From Noviherbaspirillum sedimenti (GTDB taxonomy: Bacteria > Pseudomonadota > Gammaproteobacteria > Burkholderiales > Burkholderiaceae_D): 64,000 bases of DNA. Below, one piece after another: positions 38,443-47,218 of the stretch (its first letter is position 1; each line of letters begins with the position of its first letter). The position numbers and the translations under genes are program-made. The notes beneath the pieces are model-generated. The model made no database searches. It was given only the letters and a program-made list of their open reading frames with translations, and was not told the origin of the DNA. Where the stretch lies: assembly GCF_003590835.1 (NCBI RefSeq), contig NZ_QYUQ01000002.1:434001-498000 (forward strand), given 5' to 3'.

Positions 38443-39666
38443 ATGCCCCTGACCGATACCGCATGCAAGAACGCCAAGCCAGACGTCAAGCCCCGCAAAA
38501 TGGCAGATGGAGGCGGCATGTACCTGGAAGTCATGCCCACCGGGTCCAAATATTGGCGACTGAAATATCGCTTCGACGGCAAAGAAAAACGGCTGGCGTT
38601 CGGCGTGTATCCGGAAGTGTCGTTGAGTGAAGCGCGGGAAAAGCGCGATCAAGCGCGTAAGCTACTGAAGCAGGGCATCGATCCCGGGCTGGCCAAGCAC
38701 ATTGCAGAACAAAAAAGGGCATTAGAGAGTGCCAATACCTTTGAGGCGATCGCCCGCGAATGGCATCAAAACAATATCGAAAAATGGACGCCGGATTACG
38801 GCACGAACATCCTGCACCGGCTGACCCTGGATGTTTTCCCCGTGATTGGCAAGCGTCTGATCGCTGAACTGGAAGCGCCCGATCTCCTGGATATGCTGCG
38901 CAAGGTCGAAAAGCGCGGCGCCTTGGAAATCTCCAAGCGGTTGGGGCAGACTTGTGGCCAGGTGTTTCGGTACGCAATCGCTACTGGCCGTGCCAAGCGC
39001 AATCCGGTGCCGGACCTCAAAGATGCTTTGAAACCCGTCATTCCAGGCCATTACGCAGCACTGGATGCGAAAGACCTGCCGGAGTTTATCCGCGTCCTGG
39101 ATCGCAATGATGCGCGCCTCTATCCGCTGACGCGCCAGGCCATCCGCATGATGATGCTGACCTTCGTGCGGACCGGAGAACTGATCAACGCCAGGTGGAG
39201 TGAATTTGACCTGGATGCCGCCCTTTGGGTGATTCCCGCCGAGCGCATGAAAATGCGCAAAGAGCACTCGGTTCCGCTCTCCCGCCAGGCGCTGGCTGTT
39301 TTGGAAGAATTGCAGGCCTTCAGTGGTGGCCGGAGCCTGTTATTTCCGAACCAGGCACATCCCAGCAAACCCATGAGTAACAATACGATCCTTTTTGCAC
39401 TTGGGCGGCTTGGCTATAAAGGCCGGATGACCGGGCATGGGTTCCGGGCGCTGGCAATGAGCACCATTAAAGAAAAACTGGGGTATCGGCATGAAGTGGT
39501 GGACCGCCAGCTGGCCCACGCACATAAAAACAAAGTGGATGCCGCGTATGACCGCGCCAAGTTTCTGGATGAGCGGATTGTCATGATGCAGGAGTGGGCT
39601 GATTACCTGGATGCGTTAAGAGCAGGGAGTGAGGTGATGCCAGGGAAATTCGGCAAGGCTACTTAG
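38443..39666 (+). CDS. P4-type tyrosine recombinase integrase
   Basis: 407-aa integrase. The DUF4102 arm-binding domain (MPLTDTACKNAKPDVKPRKM ... KRLAFGVYPEVSLSEAREKR) is followed by a core-binding domain and the catalytic domain. The latter has the first Arg in TFVRTGELINARW, the HGFR motif (TGHGFRALAMST), a second His (RQLAHAHKNKV) and the Tyr nucleophile in DAAYDRAKFLDER. GGAG eight bases before ATG 38443 decides the start over GTG 38416. It lies 162 nt after tRNA-Ser on the same strand, the classic tRNA-integrase arrangement. Confidence 0.95.
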   Translation: MPLTDTACKNAKPDVKPRKMADGGGMYLEVMPTGSKYWRLKYRFDGKEKRLAFGVYPEVSLSEAREKRDQARKLLKQGIDPGLAKHIAEQKRALESANTFEAIAREWHQNNIEKWTPDYGTNILHRLTLDVFPVIGKRLIAELEAPDLLDMLRKVEKRGALEISKRLGQTCGQVFRYAIATGRAKRNPVPDLKDALKPVIPGHYAALDAKDLPEFIRVLDRNDARLYPLTRQAIRMMMLTFVRTGELINARWSEFDLDAALWVIPAERMKMRKEHSVPLSRQALAVLEELQAFSGGRSLLFPNQAHPSKPMSNNTILFALGRLGYKGRMTGHGFRALAMSTIKEKLGYRHEVVDRQLAHAHKNKVDAAYDRAKFLDERIVMMQEWADYLDALRAGSEVMPGKFGKAT

Positions 39667-40152
39667 CCCGATGCAGTCTGATCATGCTTGTCACGTCGGC
39701 GGAATAAGCGGTAATGCTAATTTTATTTGCCCGGCATGTTTGTCGCTTTAAAGGGCAATCTAAAAAATAATGAAAAGATCGTGATGCGCAAGCACGTCGG
39801 CCTGATGTTAATCCCCAAGCGGTCTTGACCGGACGATTTTCGTGTGGATTGCTTTGTCCCTCGGCGGATGGGTGCCGAAATTCATAATTTCTGGCTTTGA
39901 TCGTTCGCCTATCCGCAGAATTGTCTGCGCATTTTAGTCGTGGTTTCAGTCGACAGAGCCTGCATCAGATGTCGTAACCCAGCCCTGACCAGCCATCCGT
40001 TGTCAGATTCGGTCAAATCAGCCTAAGTTTTTACTCTCAAAATAAAATCATCATATTGAATACAAAAAAGTCGCCTTGGATTAATTGCATGATAAGCAAT
40101 GAAAGTGCTGGTATGCTTGACTTACCTAATAGCAATGTCAAGGTAATAAAAG
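39667..40152. other. 486-nt non-coding stretch with possible promoter
   Basis: I see no convincing gene here. The sequence becomes clearly richer in A and T toward the right. A possible promoter for the downstream ATPase gene is TTGAAT (40056-40061) with ATTAAT (40080-40085), spacer 18. CTTGAC (40116-40121) and GTCAAG (40137-40142) form a small inverted repeat whose right arm covers the AAGG ribosome-binding site. Confidence 0.4.
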
Positions 40153-41904
40153 ATGAAGAAGATCGACACCCGATTTCAAGTTAACTCGCGGCTTGCAAGT
40201 CTGTTAAGTCAAGAATATGCGTCCACCGAAAAGGCTATTAAAGAGTTGGTTGATAACGCATGGGATGCCGATGCAGATCATGTGAGTGTCTCATTACCTG
40301 CTCCTATGAGCGAAGGCTCGATTGTGATTCTCGACGATGGCACAGGAATGACGACTGAAGAGTTGACCAATCATTACCTTTCGATTGCGTCTGACCGAAG
40401 AGAACGAAGTGGGGAGCGAACTTCTGGAAAACAAAGGCTTGTCAAGGGGCGGAAAGGCGTAGGCAAATTTGCTGGACTTATGGCGGCTTCTGCCATGACT
40501 CTTGAGACTTATGCGCGGGGTGTTCGGACCAGTTTCACACTGCGAATTCAGGATCTCGCCACAGTACAGGACATCGAGCATCTTCCTATCGTTCTTAATA
40601 GTGATCCTTGTGACGCATTATCTCACGGCACTCGAATTACACTGAGCGGGCTGCACCAGCATTTGGCGTTTCCCGATCCGCTGAAGTTTCGTCAGATTTT
40701 GTTACAGGAATATGGGCGAGAAACTGATTTTGCCATTTTAATTAACGATAAACCCCTTGGCGTCGATGATGTCGACGGATTATTCAAAGATGAAAGATTA
40801 TCTGTGCGCGACGTCGGCGATGTGCGTCTTCGTTTCGCAATCTCAGAGAAGAAATCAATATCACGTCAGCCTGGCATCGTGATCCGAGTGGACGGCAAGG
40901 CAGTCGGCAAACCGTCCTTCTTTGGCCTTGACGAGCAGGAGGATTTTCCTCAGAAATTATTGAAGCGTCTATACGGTGAGATCGATGCGGATGGGCTGAG
41001 AGAACATGTCACAGCAGGTTGGGACAGTCTAATCGAAAACAGTGAATTGCTAATGCGTGTGGCTGAAATGGTCAGGCCGGTTGTTCTCGCTGCATTCAAA
41101 GAGAAGCACGGAAAGGAAATCCAGTTAGCCCATGCGAGATTGCGGCGTGATATCAAAGATCGGTTAGCTGCTCTTCCTGAAAATCGGCGCGAGTTTGCTG
41201 AAAAAGCAATTAAGAAGATATTAGATCGGTTCTATCAAGAACCAGAGGAAAAGATTGCACCGTTCATCTATGTATTGCTTGAAGCGATTGAACGGTCTGA
41301 ATATGGAACTGTAGTTCAGCATCTTGCAGAAGCGAAACGGAAGGATATCGCTGCGCTCGCGGATGCTCTGGATGAATTTGGTTTAGTGGATATGGCCCAT
41401 CTCGTCGAACAGGCGAATGCTCGGAACAAGTTTCTGGACCAGCTTGAATCACTTTCCAAAAATGAAAGAACGCTTGAAGCCCAAATGCACAAGGCAATTG
41501 AAAAGAACCTGTGGATATTTGGCCCTGAATTCTCGCTTTTCAGTTCGAACAAAACACTTCAAAGGCAGGTTGAAGATTTTTTGGGTAAAAAGTTCTCAGG
41601 CAAAAGAGCAAACAACCGTCCAGATCTTCTCCTGAACGAAAATCTGAATGGCGAGTGTCTCCTCATTGAGTTTAAGCGGCCCTCTCATCCTCTAAATAGA
41701 GATGATTACACCCAGGCCACGGATTACCGTCACGATTTAGCGAAGTTGGTCACCAAGCCTATTACAGTTTTGGTGATGGGAGGAAAGCGGTCACCGGATT
41801 TTCCGATAAGCAATCTTGAGCCGGATGTTAAGGTGGCAACGTTTTTGGACGTTATTGCTACTGCTCGTCGCCAACTAAGATGGCAATTGACTCAGCAAAT
41901 CTGA
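40153..41904 (+). CDS. GHKL ATPase fused to Shedu/DUF4263-like nuclease; candidate defence protein
   Basis: 583-aa protein. Residues 1-250 form a GHKL (Hsp90/MutL/MORC-like) ATPase: N-box KAIKELVDNAWDADA with E31 and N35, G1 box DDGTGM at 61-66 and G2 box GRKGVGKFAG at 99-108. A helical, partly coiled middle follows (about 290-450). The C-terminus from about 455 resembles the Shedu SduA/DUF4263 domain: EKNLWIFGPEF, then a PD-(D/E)XK-type core with D491 (NNRPDLLL), E506-x-K508 (LIEFKRP) and Q521 (YTQATDYRHDL). No signal peptide or membrane segment. Base composition is more AT-rich than the flanking chromosome. It stands alone between the integrase and a decayed toxin-antitoxin pair. A nucleotide-gated nuclease defending against phage or plasmid DNA is my inference; no partner gene is evident. 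Confidence 0.8.
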   Translation: MKKIDTRFQVNSRLASLLSQEYASTEKAIKELVDNAWDADADHVSVSLPAPMSEGSIVILDDGTGMTTEELTNHYLSIASDRRERSGERTSGKQRLVKGRKGVGKFAGLMAASAMTLETYARGVRTSFTLRIQDLATVQDIEHLPIVLNSDPCDALSHGTRITLSGLHQHLAFPDPLKFRQILLQEYGRETDFAILINDKPLGVDDVDGLFKDERLSVRDVGDVRLRFAISEKKSISRQPGIVIRVDGKAVGKPSFFGLDEQEDFPQKLLKRLYGEIDADGLREHVTAGWDSLIENSELLMRVAEMVRPVVLAAFKEKHGKEIQLAHARLRRDIKDRLAALPENRREFAEKAIKKILDRFYQEPEEKIAPFIYVLLEAIERSEYGTVVQHLAEAKRKDIAALADALDEFGLVDMAHLVEQANARNKFLDQLESLSKNERTLEAQMHKAIEKNLWIFGPEFSLFSSNKTLQRQVEDFLGKKFSGKRANNRPDLLLNENLNGECLLIEFKRPSHPLNRDDYTQATDYRHDLAKLVTKPITVLVMGGKRSPDFPISNLEPDVKVATFLDVIATARRQLRWQLTQQI

Positions 41905-41961
41905 CCCATATTTAAAAGACGTGGTAGGGAAATGCTAGTTTCGTTGAAACCGTAAACGCAA

Positions 41962-42350
41962 TCATTCGACAACTGTCTCTGCAATTAGCACCTCTGCCGG
42001 GATGCCAAGACGCTGGTGCAGCTTGCGGATCTTAGGCAGGGGCAGCGGGCGCTTGCGGTTCAGAATCTCGTAGACGCGGTTGCTCTTGCGGATGATCGGC
42101 TCCAGATCCTTGACCGAAAGACCGCTTTGCTCCATGCGGAATTTGATGGCCTTGACCGGGTCGGGAGCGCTGATGGGAACGTGCCTGGCTTCATAGGCCT
42201 GAACCAGCGTGGCCAGGATGGCCAGACGATCTCCATCCGTCGTGCCTGTTCGGGGTTCGCATTCATCAGGGTCGAGATATCCCTGAGGGTGACTTTGTAG
42301 TCTGCTTCGGTGTGGATGGGATGAATGTCCAGGTTGTCCTCCAGAGCCAA
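41962..42350 (-). pseudogene. higA: HigA-like antitoxin, frameshifted
   Basis: The N-terminal part reads LDIHPIHTEADYKVTLRDIS in one frame and the rest in another: RLAILATLVQAYEARHVPIS, then the helix-turn-helix FRMEQSGLSVKDLEPIIRK and a final AETVVE before TGA at 41962-41964. Restoring one base near 42248 gives NPEPGTTDGDRLAILATL, the usual HigA sequence, so a single-base deletion split the gene. The apparent start is TTG at 42350, directly after the higB stop. As it stands the product would lose its DNA-binding domain and C-terminus. Confidence 0.8.
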
Positions 42351-42596
42351 TCAGGCCATATCAACGGTTTCTGCGTCCACTGCGTCGTACTCCTTGTGGG
42401 TACCGACAAACTTCACCCAGACGATCTGCAACTTGTAGGCAATGACCACGATCAGTAGATAGTGGTTGCCCTTGATGTCCGATGGCTGCGTCAAGGTCGC
42501 GTTCGTACCTTCTTCGTACCACTCCTTCAGGGGTTGCTCGGCAACGGGATGTCGCTCCCAGAATGCTCGTAGTGTAGCGACTGCAATAACTCGCAT
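42351..42596 (-). pseudogene. higB: HigB-like toxin with internal deletion
   Basis: 81-codon frame from ATG 42596. It begins MRVIAVATLRAFWERHPVAE and ends FVGTHKEYDAVDAETVDMA, both typical of the HigB family (about 100 aa). The usual core between the DIK and GN(D/K)Y motifs, normally reading like QYRSASILKNNRVVFNI, is missing: here DIK joins directly to GNHYLLIVV, an in-frame loss of about 18-20 codons. That core carries conserved basic residues of the mRNA interferase, so the toxin is probably dead. It sits directly upstream of the frameshifted higA, in the toxin-first order of HigBA. Confidence 0.75.
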
Positions 42597-42649
42597 TGTT
42601 GGAGAAGGCTCATGTCTTACGAAGCGTCCCGAATGACTATGCCGAATTG

Positions 42650-43690
42650 CTAGCGCAGCTGAAAGCGCTGCTGAGCAAGGAAGTGTTCAAGTAGCTGCAA
42701 CACGCTGGCATTCGCTTGTGCAGAAAAGGCGCCAATGCCTGCCTGATGCGGTCCAAAATCGTAGGTCTTGAGTCCCCAACTCTGCTGTGCCACCTCATCC
42801 AGGGTGCCAATGTCATCGATCAAACCGATTTCCTTTGCCTCTAGGCCCCCCCAGACTTCGCCGCTACCGTAATCAACTCCCGGCTTTAACGCCGCACCAC
42901 GCGCGGCCTTGAGTTCATTGACAAAGGTTTGGCCCATCTGGCCGACAAGCTGCTGGGCTTTGGCATCCATCTCGGGGGAGACAGGCGTGAAGGGATTCAG
43001 GAAAGACTTCATCTTGCCGGAAGCGTAGACGCGTTGGGTGACATTTAGCCTGCCCATCGCACGATGCAGCTCCCATGGCGTCATGATGGCGCCAATCGAG
43101 CCGACCAGGCTGTACTTGCCGGCAACGATTTTATCGGCATGCAACGCAATCAGGTAGGCTGCTGAGGCGCCAAGGTTGTTGATGACGGCAACGACGGGCT
43201 TGTCATATTTTTTCTTCAGGGAGGCAATCGCATTGTTGATGCGCTCGGATTCGACCGGCGCGCCGCCCGGGCTGTCGATCGACAGGATCACGGCTTTGAC
43301 GTTGGCATGAGCAAAGGCCTTTCCCAGGGCGGGAATGATTTTGTCGGCGGAGGATGGGGACGAGGATGAAATCTGACCGTCGATACGGACCACGCCCACC
43401 ACCTCGTCGAAAGGCCCCCAGCGAAACCCCGACGAGCTGAGGAAAAATGAAAAATAGAGGAGGCCAAGGATAAGGGGCGCCACAAAGAATACGCCTTGAA
43501 AGAACATTTTCCAGCGCCGTTCTACCCGACGCTCGGATGCCGCCAGATGGTGTTCGGCCTGTAGCGCCAGGCGCTGTTCACGCATTTCGCGGAGCAATTG
43601 CAGCATCACGGTCTCGTTCTGCGGCGGCACAGGGGGTAGCTCTTGCAGAGGGGGAGTGCGCTGTTCGAGTGTCTTTTCATCCTGGATCAT
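42650..43690 (-). CDS. S49 family (SppA-like) signal peptide peptidase
   Basis: 346-aa membrane serine protease. A Pro-rich cytoplasmic N-terminus and a helix rich in Arg/Glu (REMREQRLALQAEHHLAA) are followed by one membrane anchor (about 63-84). The S49 domain has the oxyanion GGAPVES strand (SIDSPGGAPVES), candidate nucleophile S176 in NNLGASAAYLIA and the general-base lysine in ASGKMKS (K226 or K228), spaced as in Bacillus SppA. It is on the same strand as, and downstream of, the mating-pair operon, and could degrade signal peptides or mistargeted pilus proteins (inference). GGAG lies six bases before the ATG. Confidence 0.85.
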   Translation of the reverse strand: MIQDEKTLEQRTPPLQELPPVPPQNETVMLQLLREMREQRLALQAEHHLAASERRVERRWKMFFQGVFFVAPLILGLLYFSFFLSSSGFRWGPFDEVVGVVRIDGQISSSSPSSADKIIPALGKAFAHANVKAVILSIDSPGGAPVESERINNAIASLKKKYDKPVVAVINNLGASAAYLIALHADKIVAGKYSLVGSIGAIMTPWELHRAMGRLNVTQRVYASGKMKSFLNPFTPVSPEMDAKAQQLVGQMGQTFVNELKAARGAALKPGVDYGSGEVWGGLEAKEIGLIDDIGTLDEVAQQSWGLKTYDFGPHQAGIGAFSAQANASVLQLLEHFLAQQRFQLR

Positions 43691-43991
43691 GAGTGGCTCC
43701 GTGATCGCGACAAGCCAAGAAAAAAGTTCTACGCTTTACTTGTGCCTATTCCGTCACGGTACTGCCCGACCGGGTCTTGCGCCATAGGAAATGACGAGGG
43801 TTTTTACGGGCATTCGGCATTGGCGCGTCTGCCTGCGTGCCGGGCCAACGTAGGGCTATGATCTTGCGCAAGCCACTACCAAATGTCTGGCGCAAGCCAA
43901 TGCCTATGCCCTGTGGCGGAATGTAGAATGATTGCTAATTCGTATTGACGACAAGGACGCAAAGTCGCGTACTCTCAGTGAGGATCAGGCC
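43691..43991. other. 301-nt gap without a gene
   Basis: Upstream of both the S49 gene (-) and the small membrane-protein gene (+), so it should hold divergent promoters. The only recognisable element is TTGACG at 43945-43950 with no good -10. A TTG-started extension of the plus-strand gene from 43932 is possible but less likely than the ATG at 43992. Confidence 0.4.
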
Positions 43992-44369
43992 ATGGTTTTC
44001 TTCGTCATCGGAATTGCAATGGGAATCGGCGCCATGCTCGGCGTCTTTACTTCAATTCAGGAAGGCGTCGGGCTGATGCTGGTCATGGGAGTCATTGGCG
44101 CAGCGTTTGCTGGCGCCATTGCAGGTGGGCTGTGCGCCGTAGTGCATGCGTTTAGTCGACAATCAATTAAATGCGAGCCGCAAGAGTGCTATTCCGGCAG
44201 TGCTCTGGATGAAAATACCGATTTTGACCATGCTGGTCTGATGGCCATGGCCAAAAAATGGTCTGATGACAAGGAGCGGTTTCCTATCGCAGGAGATCCA
44301 GAACTAATCTCAAGAGTTAAATCTGGTTCGCCAGATTTAACTAATTTGAATCATCACAATGGTTTTTGA
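43992..44369 (+). CDS. Small two-TM membrane protein beside traG (candidate entry exclusion)
   Basis: 125 aa: two Gly/Ala-rich membrane helices (about 2-21 and 27-54: VFFVIGIAMGIGAMLGVFTS and LVMGVIGAAFAGAIAGGLCA) and a polar 70-residue tail. GAGGA seven bases before ATG 43992 supports the start. It faces traG tail to tail, with 13 nt between stops. I do not recognise the family. In F and SXT/R391-type elements, a small inner-membrane exclusion protein (TraS, Eex) is encoded next to traG and contacts TraG, and size and topology fit that role; this is inference from position. Confidence 0.65.
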   Translation: MVFFVIGIAMGIGAMLGVFTSIQEGVGLMLVMGVIGAAFAGAIAGGLCAVVHAFSRQSIKCEPQECYSGSALDENTDFDHAGLMAMAKKWSDDKERFPIAGDPELISRVKSGSPDLTNLNHHNGF

Positions 44370-44382
44370 ATCATCATCAAAT

Positions 44383-47190
44383 CTATTTTTTCTTTATCAA
44401 AAGATCTTTAACGACTTCCTTGGTATTGTCGGCAGCATTACCGCCGTCTTCGACCACTTGTTTCCCCGCCAGTTTCATCAGTGACCTGGTGGAAGACAAG
44501 GTGCCATCCGGAGTGGTGACGATTTCCGCTTGTTGATCGAAGCGGGCCTTTGCCGATATGCCATGGGCACGCAGGGACGCACCTTCCTCTGCCACGCGTT
44601 GACGCACGGTGGGTAACCTGACAGTAGCCGGCTGTTCCTGGGCCGGAGCATGCGGTTTGGGCGCTGGCTTCTGAGTGACCTGGGCGCGGTTGGCATGGTC
44701 GCGATCCTTAATTGCCGGATTTAGCGCCGGATCGTTCGCCTGCGCCGTGTGCCGGTCTTTCACTTCTGAAAAGGAAACAGGGATCGCCGTCCCGTCCGAG
44801 AAGACGCGATTGGGCCGCAGGGCTTGACGGGCAAGTTCGCTATCCAGCAGGACAAATGCTGACGCACTGTCGCCGCCATACTGCTCCGAATAGCGCAGGA
44901 ACATGGCAAGGTTATGGGGATCCTGGGCCATGTCGATCGAGATGGTTTCGCCGCGCTCGCGCGCAGAGGAAAGGCGCTCGGCAAGCACCGTGCGTTCGCC
45001 GTAGCTTGCCTGGGCACGCTCGGCACGTGAGGTAGTGCTTGCCAGGCGAGCGGACAAGTCGCTGGCTTCGCGATTATCGGACGACACCGCCTGGAGCCAG
45101 CCCTGGTCCCGGCTGACGCGGTCGCCGAATTTCTTGAATTCCGCTAGCTGCTCCGATGAAAGGGCGCCAAGGACTTTCTGCTGATCGGCTGACAGCCCCG
45201 ATGAAAAGGATTTTCCGGCACTGGCATTGGCCTGCAAACCGGCCTTGACTGGCGAGAAACCAGGCGTGCTTACACCCAGGTGCCCTGAAGCGCCGAAGGC
45301 GATCTGGGCTACCTGCTGTTGGCTCATGCCGGTGCGCTCAGCTACTTGGCGGGAAATTTGATCCAGGCGGTCGAGGCTGGAACCGATTTCTTCGAAACTG
45401 CTGCTGTTGCTGCCATTTGAAGTACGAACGGAATTGAGCTTGGCCGTGCCCTTGCTGAAGACATCCGCCAGCATGGCGGAGCGCTCGGTATTGGCCGCCA
45501 CCAGGTCACTGCGGGCGGCTTCGGCGGACTGGTTGGCCTCGACCACATCCTGCTCCGAAACTTTCATCGACACCACGCGCGAGGCGAACCCCTGGTTGCG
45601 CAGCAGGTTGACGGCGGTGCGCCCGTTCAAGGCATTTGCCGAGACGGTATTGCCGGTGATGTCGCTTTGCAGGCTTCCCATGAAAGCGGAGGTGCGGTTG
45701 GGCGCCAGCTGCATCTGGTCCATGGCGACATTGCCCATGCTGACATTGCCGGCGGCCGCCGTCCCTGTTGCCATGGTCGCCGTCGATTGCAGGCCGGTCA
45801 GGCCGCCCACCACGGTATTGCCCAGGTTTTCCATGCGCTTCAAGGCGGCCCAGGCGATAAAGGGAATGCTGATGGTCAGATACCCCACCACCGCTTCCGA
45901 GGAAATGGCATTGGCGTAGATGGACGATGCGGTCTGCAGCGACAGCGCCTTCAAGCCGCCGCCCACGTTTGCCGCGGCGGCCAGTTCCGATGCCGCATAC
46001 ATGCTTGCCATGTAATTGAGGATGGCGTACAGGGGCGGCCACAGCTGGATCCAGATGAGCACGGCAATATAGTTTTTCAATGCCATCATGGTTTCCCTGC
46101 CGCCAGTCAGAAACAGCAGCAGCACCACGATCGGAAAAATCGCATACGCCAGGGCTTCAACGACATTGCGCACCACCGGCAAGGCTTGTTCGGCTATCTT
46201 GCCGCTATTGATCCAGGCCGCATTGGTTTGCGCAATCGCCTGGGCGCGACCGACTGCCAGCACCATCGAGGCGGGATCGTTGGTCTTTTGCCCGATTAAT
46301 TGGCTCGTATCGTTGACTGCATTGATGACGGCGTTCTGGCGGATGATGTCTGCAGCCGTGGCGGCGGCATTGGCGATATTGTTTTTCAAATAGGCTTGCT
46401 GGATCTGCGCGGCAATCACGCCAGCCGCCGCAGCACCGGGCAGGGTAGGATTCAATTGCGTGGCGAGTTTTCCCTGGATGAAACTGATGTGCGCTGGTAT
46501 CCGCAGATTCAGGTCGTTGTAGACGTTGGGACAGGTGTCGGTGGCAACAGCGCCGCCGCTGCCGGTGAGCGTGGTGAAGCGGGCGGGGTTTGGCGTCGCC
46601 ATCAAGCCCCAGACATCGTCTGCGCGCGCAAATACGGTCGGGTCGAGTGTGCCGTCGATTAAGTCATACATGGTGCAGTTGTGGATGAAATTGACCAGGT
46701 CGGTGCGGAAATTCGGATCCTGGAATACCACCTTGCCGGTTTCCCTGATCAGGCGGTTACCGAACATCAAGCCATTCTTTTGGTAGGTCAATTCACTGGG
46801 CAAATTCGGGTTGCCGGGAATGATCTGGAACGCAGTTTCGAACAGCTCGGTCAGTGTATTGCCAATCGTGCTGGTCAAGCCACCAAACAAGGCAATGCCA
46901 AAGGGGACATTGTCCACCACCTTCACCGGCGCCCCGCCGGTCTTGTCGACAATGCCGACCGTCACCCGCGGGACAAACAGGATGGCATACACCAGCACCA
47001 CCGACGCCAGCCATTGCCAGCCCTGCAGCTTGTGCGGTGCAAAGGCGTAGGCGAGCAGGGCGGCAATGAAGCCGCAAAAGGTGACGGCGGCAATTGCGCT
47101 CAAGTACGTGTCGGCTCCGCGGATTGCGGCAATGGCATTGAAGATGCCAAACAGGCTGTCCGAATTTTGGTAGGCATAGATTTCCCACAT
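44383..47190 (-). CDS. traG: Conjugal transfer mating-pair stabilisation protein TraG
   Basis: 935-aa F-type TraG. The N-terminal membrane part (about 1-470) has helices near residues 29-50, 60-76, 348-365 and 430-450 around a periplasmic loop. A long, Ala/Ser/Gln-rich periplasmic C-terminal domain follows (SGLSADQQKVLGALSSEQLA, LAMFLRYSEQYGGDSASAFV). TraG acts in pilus assembly and mating-pair stabilisation, and the distal domain is the target of entry exclusion. GAGGA precedes the ATG. It is the last tra gene of the operon, 28 nt after traH. Confidence 0.92.
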   Translation of the reverse strand: MWEIYAYQNSDSLFGIFNAIAAIRGADTYLSAIAAVTFCGFIAALLAYAFAPHKLQGWQWLASVVLVYAILFVPRVTVGIVDKTGGAPVKVVDNVPFGIALFGGLTSTIGNTLTELFETAFQIIPGNPNLPSELTYQKNGLMFGNRLIRETGKVVFQDPNFRTDLVNFIHNCTMYDLIDGTLDPTVFARADDVWGLMATPNPARFTTLTGSGGAVATDTCPNVYNDLNLRIPAHISFIQGKLATQLNPTLPGAAAAGVIAAQIQQAYLKNNIANAAATAADIIRQNAVINAVNDTSQLIGQKTNDPASMVLAVGRAQAIAQTNAAWINSGKIAEQALPVVRNVVEALAYAIFPIVVLLLFLTGGRETMMALKNYIAVLIWIQLWPPLYAILNYMASMYAASELAAAANVGGGLKALSLQTASSIYANAISSEAVVGYLTISIPFIAWAALKRMENLGNTVVGGLTGLQSTATMATGTAAAGNVSMGNVAMDQMQLAPNRTSAFMGSLQSDITGNTVSANALNGRTAVNLLRNQGFASRVVSMKVSEQDVVEANQSAEAARSDLVAANTERSAMLADVFSKGTAKLNSVRTSNGSNSSSFEEIGSSLDRLDQISRQVAERTGMSQQQVAQIAFGASGHLGVSTPGFSPVKAGLQANASAGKSFSSGLSADQQKVLGALSSEQLAEFKKFGDRVSRDQGWLQAVSSDNREASDLSARLASTTSRAERAQASYGERTVLAERLSSARERGETISIDMAQDPHNLAMFLRYSEQYGGDSASAFVLLDSELARQALRPNRVFSDGTAIPVSFSEVKDRHTAQANDPALNPAIKDRDHANRAQVTQKPAPKPHAPAQEQPATVRLPTVRQRVAEEGASLRAHGISAKARFDQQAEIVTTPDGTLSSTRSLMKLAGKQVVEDGGNAADNTKEVVKDLLIKKK

Positions 47191-47218
47191 GCGGTGTCCT
47201 CGCTGGCTTGGGTGACGT

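Noticed and set aside
42060..42350. 96-codon minus-strand frame taken as an intact novel gene
   Set aside because: Its first part is HigA and its second part is the out-of-frame reading of the HigA C-terminus, so it is a frameshifted antitoxin rather than a new protein.
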